Part shown: in pieces, positions 1 through 5,392 of the stretch
How positions within the stretch are numbered: position 1 is the stretch's first letter
How the letters are laid out: each line of letters begins with the position of its first letter
Assembly: GCA_002315625.1 (NCBI GenBank)
Contig: DCHH01000110.1
Location: 1 to 11,512, forward strand
Source: Bacteroidales bacterium UBA1757
GTDB taxonomy: Bacteria; Bacteroidota; Bacteroidia; Bacteroidales; UBA1402
Reading direction: 5' to 3'
DNA length: 11,512 nucleotides
Program-made: the position numbers and the translations under genes
The notes under the pieces: generated by a model
Databases searched by the model: none
What the model was told of the DNA's origin: nothing
What the model saw: the letters and a program-made list of their open reading frames with translations, nothing else

Positions 1-1379
1 TATTTCCCGATGCAGAAGTGGGAGAAGATGTTGCCGAGGATTTCGTCGGTGGTTATGCTGCCGGTCACTTCGCCTATGTGGTTGAGGACATCGTGAAGGT
101 CTATTGCTACAAGATCGCCGCTTAGATTCTCTGACAGGCCTTTCTGGACGCGACGGATAGCGGTCAAAGCGGCTGACAGGGCTTCGTAATGACGAAGATT
201 CGTAATTATGATGTCGTCATTACTTGATTGCTCCACACCGGCCAGACTCAGCAGCATCTGTTCCAGGCGGTCGGTGTTGTCGTGAAGCTTGGCTGAAATG
301 TGAAGACGTTCTGCAGAAATGTGACTGAAAAGATTGTCAATCACAGCGGCTTCTTCTGCTGAGATGCGGTCGCGCTTGTTAAAGACCAGGAGAAGCTGCT
401 TCCCTTCACAGCGTGGTAGAATGCGGGAAGCCATTGTCTCGATATGGTCGCAAATCTGGGTGTCGTCTATTACCCAGAGGACAATAGCGGCCTGTTCGAT
501 TTTCTGGTAGGTCCGTTCGATTCCCAACTGCTCGACCGTGTCGGAAGTGTCGCGAAGTCCGGCCGTGTCAATAAAGCGGAACTTGATTCCTTCAATGTCG
601 ATACAATCCTCAATGCTGTCACGGGTAGTGCCGTGGACATCGCTGACAATAGCCTTTTCCTCGTGAAGCAACAGATTGAGAAGGGTCGATTTACCGGCAT
701 TTGTCTCACCCACAATGGCCACGGGAATACCGTTCTTGATGGCATTGCCCCGGCGGAACGACTCGGTCAGCTGCTGCAACCGGTTCTCTATTCGTGATGC
801 AAGCTCCTTAAGTTCCTCACGGCTTGCAAAAGTCACATCCTCCTCGCTGAAATCCAGTTCCAGCTCCAAAAGAGAGGAAATTTTGAGCAGCTGCTCCCGC
901 AGACTCTTCAAATCATTTGATATACCACCACGCAATTGCTTAAGGGCCAGACGGCGTGAAGCCTCTGAATCTGAAGCGATAAGGTCAGCCACAGCCTCAG
1001 CCTGGCTTAAATCCATCTTTCCATGCAGGAATGCCCGCTGAGTGAACTCCCCACGTCGCGCCAACCTGCAACCGGCATCAGTAAGCGTCTCAATGACACG
1101 GTTCTGGATATAGACGCTGCCATGACACGAAACCTCCACTGTATCCTCCCCTGTATAGGAATGGGGGGCACGGAATATGGTATAAACCACATCGTCTAGC
1201 ACCTGCCCGTCCGCTTGCAGGAAACGGCCATAGCGGGCAGTGTTTGGAGAAACACTGTCAAGCGATAGCCCCGACAGACGACTGCAAATATCTATGGCTG
1301 AAGGGCCGCTGACTCGAATTACTGCAACGCCGCCACACCCGGCAGGTGTGGCGACAGCACAGATGGTATCATCAAACAT
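1..1379 (-). CDS. mnmE: tRNA modification GTPase MnmE (TrmE), complete except for the last base of its stop codon
   Basis: With MnmG, MnmE installs the (carboxymethyl)aminomethyl group at C5 of U34 in tRNAs reading split codon boxes, using methylene-tetrahydrofolate and GTP hydrolysis in the cytoplasm (family knowledge). The reading frame from the ATG at 1379 gives 459 residues, close to the roughly 454 of E. coli. The N-terminal folate-binding/dimerisation domain starts FDDTICAVATPAG. The G domain is intact: G1 GETNAGKS at residues 224-231, G2 GTTRD near 250, G3 DTAG at 271-274, and G4 NKRD at 334-337. The protein ends FCIGK, the conserved C-terminal cysteine motif. Only the TA of the stop codon lies inside the window, so the frame has no complete stop here. 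It starts 6 bp after the floA stop and is probably the last gene of that operon. Identification is firm. Confidence 0.97.
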   Translation of the reverse strand, partial: MFDDTICAVATPAGCGGVAVIRVSGPSAIDICSRLSGLSLDSVSPNTARYGRFLQADGQVLDDVVYTIFRAPHSYTGEDTVEVSCHGSVYIQNRVIETLTDAGCRLARRGEFTQRAFLHGKMDLSQAEAVADLIASDSEASRRLALKQLRGGISNDLKSLREQLLKISSLLELELDFSEEDVTFASREELKELASRIENRLQQLTESFRRGNAIKNGIPVAIVGETNAGKSTLLNLLLHEEKAIVSDVHGTTRDSIEDCIDIEGIKFRFIDTAGLRDTSDTVEQLGIERTYQKIEQAAIVLWVIDDTQICDHIETMASRILPRCEGKQLLLVFNKRDRISAEEAAVIDNLFSHISAERLHISAKLHDNTDRLEQMLLSLAGVEQSSNDDIIITNLRHYEALSAALTAIRRVQKGLSENLSGDLVAIDLHDVLNHIGEVTGSITTDEILGNIFSHFCIGK

Positions 1380-1385
1380 GTAATG

Positions 1386-2360
1386 TTATTTCTTAGGGGC
1401 AGCAGCCGGCTTGGCGATGCTGTCACGCATATTGGTATCAGCCTCCATATTCTTCATACGGTAGTAGTCCATGATGCCGAGATTACCGTTGCGGAAAGCC
1501 TCAGCCATGGCTCTGGGCACATCGGCCTCAGCCTCGATAACCTTGGCACGGGCCTCCTGAGCCTTGGCCTTCATCTCCTGCTCAAGGGCGATAGCCATGG
1601 CACGACGCTCCTCGGCCTTTGCCTGAGCGATGTTCTTGTCGGCCTGAGCCTGATCCATTTGCAGCACGGCTCCGATATTCTTACCCACATCGATGTCGGC
1701 AATGTCAATAGAAAGAATCTCAAAGGCAGTACCGGCATCCAAGCCCTTGCGAAGCACGAGCTTTGAAATGGAATCGGGATTCTCCAGCACCTGCTTATGA
1801 CTTTCCGACGAACCGATTGAAGAGACGATACCTTCGCCTACGCGGGCCAGAATAGTGTCCTCCCCTGCTCCACCGACCAGTTGCTTGATGTTGGCACGGA
1901 CCGTAACACGGGCCTTTGCAATAAGCTGAATACCGTCCTTGGCGACTGCAGCCACGGGGGGAGTATCGATAACCTTGGGGTTGACCGACATCTGAACAGC
2001 ATTGAACACATCACGACCGGCAAGGTCAATTGCGGTAGCCATCTGGAAGCTCAGGTCAATGTTAGCTTTAGACGCAGAGACAAGAGCATGAACCACCTTC
2101 TGCACATGTCCACCGGCGAGGTAATGCGCTTCAAGGTCGTCACGACGCAAATCTTTCAGACCTGCCTTATGTCCCTCAATAAGGGCGTTGGCAATAATGG
2201 CTGGCGGAACCTTGCGGATACGCATCAGGAAGAGTTGGATGAGAGAAATACTCACCCCCGAGACCTTTGCCGACAACCAGAGGAAGAACGGCACATAGTA
2301 GAAAAACAATATAAGCAGAATTATTGCCAATATTGCTACGATTACTGTAAATACTGTCAT
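1386..2360 (-). CDS. floA: Flotillin-like protein FloA (UPF0365/YqfA family)
   Basis: The 324-residue protein matches FloA in length (B. subtilis about 331) and layout. An N-terminal hydrophobic segment (residues about 4-30, VIVAILAIILLILFFYYVPF) is followed by SGVSISLIQLFLMRIRKVPP, a typical start of the family. A central SPFH-like region covers about 60-230, with IKQLVGGAGEDTILARVGEG. An Ala/Glu/Lys/Gln-rich coiled-coil stretch (about 235-290) repeats AQAKAEERRA and AKAQEARAK motifs. Flotillins assemble as oligomers on the inner face of the cytoplasmic membrane and scaffold functional microdomains (family knowledge). The gene starts 9 bp after the NfeD-like gene, the usual genetic partner of flotillins, and ends 6 bp before mnmE. 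The C-terminus has the low-complexity tail AKPAAAPKK. Nothing appears truncated. The name is confident; its role in this organism is inferred. Confidence 0.93.
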   Translation of the reverse strand: MTVFTVIVAILAIILLILFFYYVPFFLWLSAKVSGVSISLIQLFLMRIRKVPPAIIANALIEGHKAGLKDLRRDDLEAHYLAGGHVQKVVHALVSASKANIDLSFQMATAIDLAGRDVFNAVQMSVNPKVIDTPPVAAVAKDGIQLIAKARVTVRANIKQLVGGAGEDTILARVGEGIVSSIGSSESHKQVLENPDSISKLVLRKGLDAGTAFEILSIDIADIDVGKNIGAVLQMDQAQADKNIAQAKAEERRAMAIALEQEMKAKAQEARAKVIEAEADVPRAMAEAFRNGNLGIMDYYRMKNMEADTNMRDSIAKPAAAPKK

Positions 2361-2369
2361 ATTAGTTAA

Positions 2370-2846
2370 TTAGAGATTTGTACGTTTAACAATGACGCGG
2401 TAGCTTTCTATTCGTATTACTTCGATTTCAGAGCCCTCGTCAATCATTCCGGTTTCGCTGTGCCCTTCAAGGGTCACTCCGTTGACAAGAATCTTTCCCG
2501 AAGGGGCAAGCCGTGAAAGGCAGATACCTTTGTCACCCGGGGCAACCTTTCCATCGCTTCCGTTCTGTGAGACGACCTTTGAGTCGATTTCACTATCCAA
2601 CGCCATTTTGTCCAGGGTTCTGGAATGAAAGAACCACCAGATAGCCGCAATAGTGGCTACCAGGGCAAGAATCAGGGTGATGTTCCCGGCTGTAGGGCCA
2701 ATGTTCTTGTACGCCAGAATGACTGCAGCAACCAGACATCCGACACCGCCAAGGCTGGCTATCGTAACACCAGGGATAAAGAACAGCTCCAGCAGGATGA
2801 AAACTATTCCGATAACAATAAGGGTAATGATAATTGCAAGTTCCAT
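2370..2846 (-). CDS. Short NfeD-like integral membrane protein
   Basis: This 158-residue protein has three hydrophobic segments (about 3-24, 29-46 and 55-73) and a soluble C-terminal part. That part (about 95-155) has the glycine and valine spacing of an NfeD OB-fold: GDKGICLSRLAPSGKILVNG, then EGSEIEVIRIESYRVIVKR. It lacks the N-terminal ClpP-like serine protease domain of long NfeD (NfeD1a) proteins, so it belongs to the short, non-proteolytic class, which is commonly paired with a flotillin-type SPFH protein. Here that partner is floA, 9 bp downstream. The upstream TPR/PD40 gene ends only 4 bp before this start, so translation of the three is probably coupled. By family knowledge it likely helps localise or organise FloA complexes. 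Family assignment is firm; no biochemical activity can be read from the sequence. Confidence 0.88.
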   Translation of the reverse strand: MELAIIITLIVIGIVFILLELFFIPGVTIASLGGVGCLVAAVILAYKNIGPTAGNITLILALVATIAAIWWFFHSRTLDKMALDSEIDSKVVSQNGSDGKVAPGDKGICLSRLAPSGKILVNGVTLEGHSETGMIDEGSEIEVIRIESYRVIVKRTNL

Positions 2847-2850
2847 AGGC

Positions 2851-4308
2851 TTACTTTTTCAGGAATTCAATTTCTAGTCTTCTGGCCTCATTTGCAGCCT
2901 GCTGCAACGCCTCTGAAAGGTCCGCACAATGCGGTTCCTCCTCTAAAATGGTCTTCACCAATGCGGCACGCTCCTTTTCCACAGCCGCTCCAGTGGAAGC
3001 CTCTATCTCGGTATATCGTTTCCGCGCATCAGAGAGTTTCTTTTCGGCCGTTTCACTTTCACGCAAAATCCTCTGCCATGCCGCATATTGAACCTTTGCC
3101 TCTGGACATTTAAAATCGCTTGCCGAAGTATAGACAATACCGTCACGGATCACAAAACCTTCGGTCTGAGAAGCCTCAACTTGTTCAACCACTGGGGCTA
3201 CATACGCCTCAGCATCCTTATATGCAGCCTCCTGGGCTGAGCGGATTGAATCGACGTTCACCCCCTTTTGGGTAGCCGCAACAGAGGCAATACGGGCATA
3301 GAGAGCCGTTTCGGCAGCACTCTTTCCCTTGAGAATCCTCCGCTGGTCGTTGGGCAGGAATGTATATACCGTCAGACTGTCCTGATAACCGTTACGGTCT
3401 GTGACCAGATAACCACGGCCGACCTCCTCGTCAATAATGTACATCAGGTCGTTGGCGGTTGAATTGAAGGGCATCGGGAGCAGTTCCGGATGATAATAGG
3501 TACCCGTATAATCGTTGTAGCGGCTTACATACAGGTCGTACCCGCCGATGCCACCCTCCTCGTTTGAAGCGAAATATACAGTGATACCATCACTGAGCAG
3601 GTAGGGATTTGTCTGGTCGCTTCCCTCCTTGTTTATATTATCATCAAGCTGTGCACGTTCCCAGCTCCCCAACATCTTTGTAAACAAGTACAAGTCAAGG
3701 TCTTTACTCACCAGAGAATCGGAGACGGCCTCACGCGTGACGACTTCGGAACTGTAATATCTGTCACCCTTTTCAGTATGATAGCTTCCCGGCTCCAAAT
3801 GACCGCAGGCAGGATGAAGACGTATGACACTCAACACTTTGTCTTTTGGGATAGTGACACTGTCAAGAAAGACAACATCCTCCACATTCTCAAGCATTTT
3901 CTTGACTTTCTCGGTGACTCTGAGCATATTGGCCAGTTCGGCCTTATGACTGCCGGTATTGTAGAGGATGTACTGGTCGATATGCTTGATGCACTGCTCG
4001 TAGTCGCGGGCCTCAAAGGAGCAGTCTGCCAGCAGGAAACTGGCCTCCTTGATACGTCCTTTCTCACCCACCTTCAGATAGGGAACTGCCTCCTGCTTTC
4101 TGCCGGTGTGATAAAGGCAACTTCCATACCAATAATTTATCGACGCATCTTTCTTTGCATACTTCAGCTCCCGCTTGAACACGGGAAGTGCCTGCTCGTA
4201 CTCGCCTTGGGAATAGAGTTTCCGGGCTTGTTCAAGAGTTTGTGCCTGAACCGGCATCAACGCAGATGCCAGCAAATATATTGCGATTATGTATAGTATC
4301 CGTTTCAT
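2851..4308 (-). CDS. Secreted TPR / PD40 beta-propeller-like protein of unknown function
   Basis: The 485-residue protein begins with a signal peptide (MKRILYIIAIYLLASA), probably cleaved after VQA at residue 22, so it should act in the periplasm or at the envelope. Residues about 24-115 form TPR-like helical repeats: ARKLYSQGEYEQALPVFKREL, INYWYGSCLYHTGRKQEAVPYL and FLLADCSFEARDYEQCIKHID. Residues about 235-265 carry a PD40/WD40-like strand motif (DGITVYFASNEEGGIGGYDLY) like that of Bacteroidota OmpA-associated and PorE-type envelope proteins. No OmpA peptidoglycan-binding domain follows. The tail (about 402-485) is charged, with a coiled-coil look. It leads the operon and ends 4 bp before the NfeD-like gene, suggesting work alongside NfeD/FloA at the envelope. 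The start is fixed by the signal peptide; the ATG has GGGG only 2 bases upstream, too close for a normal ribosome-binding site. Function unknown. Confidence 0.85.
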   Translation of the reverse strand: MKRILYIIAIYLLASALMPVQAQTLEQARKLYSQGEYEQALPVFKRELKYAKKDASINYWYGSCLYHTGRKQEAVPYLKVGEKGRIKEASFLLADCSFEARDYEQCIKHIDQYILYNTGSHKAELANMLRVTEKVKKMLENVEDVVFLDSVTIPKDKVLSVIRLHPACGHLEPGSYHTEKGDRYYSSEVVTREAVSDSLVSKDLDLYLFTKMLGSWERAQLDDNINKEGSDQTNPYLLSDGITVYFASNEEGGIGGYDLYVSRYNDYTGTYYHPELLPMPFNSTANDLMYIIDEEVGRGYLVTDRNGYQDSLTVYTFLPNDQRRILKGKSAAETALYARIASVAATQKGVNVDSIRSAQEAAYKDAEAYVAPVVEQVEASQTEGFVIRDGIVYTSASDFKCPEAKVQYAAWQRILRESETAEKKLSDARKRYTEIEASTGAAVEKERAALVKTILEEEPHCADLSEALQQAANEARRLEIEFLKK

Positions 4309-4313
4309 TACCC

Positions 4314-4321
4314 CAAAAGTA
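4314..4321 (-). promoter_or_regulatory. Candidate -7 promoter box (TAnnTTTG) for the TPR-nfeD-floA-mnmE operon
   Basis: Read on the minus strand this is TACTTTTG, an exact match to the Bacteroidota TAnnTTTG box. A TGTG lies 21 bases upstream where the -33 TTTG would be. The box ends 5 bp before the ATG at 4308, so transcription would start almost at the start codon and the mRNA would be leaderless or nearly so. The box match is seen; the promoter role is inferred. Confidence 0.35.
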
Positions 4322-4383
4322 GTTATAATTTATGTAATACCGCACATAGAGCCATATTTTTCGGCCTATTCAAATTTCGGTTG

Positions 4384-4391
4384 TAACTTTG
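4384..4391 (+). promoter_or_regulatory. Candidate -7 promoter box (TAnnTTTG) for the ttcA-like gene
   Basis: TAACTTTG is an exact TAnnTTTG match, 27 bp before the ATG at 4419, which would leave a leader of about 20 bases. The -33 position holds only a T-run (about 4356-4361), so that half is weak. It lies in the same 110-bp gap as the divergent box for the left operon. Confidence 0.5.
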
Positions 4392-4418
4392 TCGCGGGTA
4401 AAACAGTGACAGAAACCG

Positions 4419-5159
4419 ATGGGTAAATATTCAGAAAGAGAGCAGTTGCGCTATCATCTTGAGGTTGACATAAAGCACGCCATGCGCGACTACAGCCTGA
4501 TTTCCGACGGCGACCACCTGCTGGTCGGTCTCTCAGGTGGCAAGGATTCACTGGCGCTTGTTCAGATTCTGGGGGATATGTCACAGGTATTCCGTCCCGA
4601 CTTCCGCGTTTCAGCCCTTCACGTGCAGATGAAGGGCATTCCGTACCAGGCCGACACCGAATTTTTGCAAAAGCATTGTGAGGCCCACCATGTGGAATTT
4701 CACGTAAAAGAGGTTTCGATGGCTTCTGAGGAGGTTCACCGGAAAGAGAAATCCACCTGCTTTCTGTGCTCCTGGAACCGCCGGAAAGCCCTTTTCGAGA
4801 CGGCCCAGGCTTTAGGCTGCAACAAAATCGCCTTGGGACACCACCGCGACGACTTTCTGGAGACATTGCTGCTGAACATGTTTTTTCAGGGCAGCATCCA
4901 GTCGATTGCCCCGAACCTGCAGATGGACAAGTTCCCGATACAGGTAATCCGTCCCCTTTGCCTGATTTCCGAACGGGATTTGGAGGCGTTTGCCGCAGCA
5001 GAAGGATACCCTGCCCAACAGCGCAACTGCCCCTTCGAGCACGACACACACCGGAGCGAAGTGCGCGCCCTTATTGAAGAACTGGAAAGTAAGCACCCAG
5101 GGCTGAAAGACAGCCTATGGGCCTCCATGAAACATGTCTATCCCAAGTATCTCCCTTAG
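4419..5159 (+). CDS. ttcA: TtcA-family tRNA thiolation enzyme (PP-loop ATPase, likely tRNA 2-thiocytidine synthase)
   Basis: The 246-residue cytoplasmic protein has the N-type PP-loop SGGKDS at residues 39-44, which activates the tRNA base by adenylation. CFLC (C114, C117) and C204 (NCPF) match the three-cysteine pattern that holds the Fe-S cluster in TtcA. GHHRDD at 140-145 is a family motif. TtcA makes 2-thiocytidine at position 32 of certain tRNAs (family knowledge). It is shorter than E. coli TtcA (about 311), mostly at the ends, as in many Bacteroidota homologues annotated only as TtcA-family. The ATG at 4419 fits a start just ahead of the YHLEVDIKHAM helix. It is transcribed divergently from the floA-mnmE operon and ends 3 bp from a convergent gene. 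Related two-thiouridine and TilS enzymes are excluded by the cysteine layout; the exact tRNA target is inferred. Confidence 0.85.
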   Translation: MGKYSEREQLRYHLEVDIKHAMRDYSLISDGDHLLVGLSGGKDSLALVQILGDMSQVFRPDFRVSALHVQMKGIPYQADTEFLQKHCEAHHVEFHVKEVSMASEEVHRKEKSTCFLCSWNRRKALFETAQALGCNKIALGHHRDDFLETLLLNMFFQGSIQSIAPNLQMDKFPIQVIRPLCLISERDLEAFAAAEGYPAQQRNCPFEHDTHRSEVRALIEELESKHPGLKDSLWASMKHVYPKYLP

Positions 5160-5181
5160 CGATTACTTCTTTTCGCTTTTT
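5158..5181 (+). terminator. Weak hairpin plus T-run after the ttcA-like gene
   Basis: AGCGA (5158-5162) can pair with TCGCT (5173-5177) around a 10-base loop, followed by a T-run through 5181. The stem is only 5 bp and begins in the ttcA stop codon. Downstream it overlaps the 3' end of the convergent 70-residue gene. It may end ttcA transcription but is a weak candidate. Confidence 0.25.
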
Positions 5182-5375
5182 GTAAACAGATAGACTAATA
5201 CCGTCGGAATAATAACCAGCAGTATTAGTATTGTCTCTGTTATTGGATAGGATCCGCCGAAAAAGGCCAGAATATTCTCAAACTTGTGAAGTCCGTCAAT
5301 AAAGAAGACCAACAGGGCGAACCAGCACACAAGAAAAATCAGACTGAACTTAATCTTACGTTTGCTTAGTTTCAT
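5163..5375 (-). CDS. Small two-helix membrane protein of unknown function (70 aa)
   Basis: The 70-residue frame has a basic start (MKLSKRKIKF), a first hydrophobic segment at about residues 10-27 (FSLIFLVCWFALLVFFI), a short polar link (DGLHKFENILAFFGGSYPIT), a second hydrophobic segment at about 46-66 (ETILILLVIIPTVLVYLF), and a basic tail (TKSEKK). This reads as a small inner-membrane hairpin with both ends in the cytoplasm. I do not recognise a family. It follows the 972-residue secreted protein by 17 bp and may be the last cistron of that operon, but its role there is unknown. Its 3' end lies 3 bp from the convergent ttcA stop. The clear membrane topology and operon position favour a real gene over a chance frame. 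Confidence 0.6.
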   Translation of the reverse strand: MKLSKRKIKFSLIFLVCWFALLVFFIDGLHKFENILAFFGGSYPITETILILLVIIPTVLVYLFTKSEKK

Positions 5376-5392
5376 AACTACAAATTTGACAG

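Noticed and set aside
444..797. Plus-strand open frame of 117 codons
   Set aside because: It lies antisense to the G domain of MnmE, whose G1, G3 and G4 motifs are all readable on the other strand.
1881..2369. Plus-strand open frame of 162 codons opposite floA
   Set aside because: The composition is irregular and the minus strand encodes an unbroken FloA over the same bases.
4366..5049. Minus-strand open frame of 227 codons opposite the ttcA-like gene
   Set aside because: It is rich in Arg, Pro, Ser and Gly with no hydrophobic or motif pattern, while the opposite strand carries the PP-loop and Fe-S cysteines.
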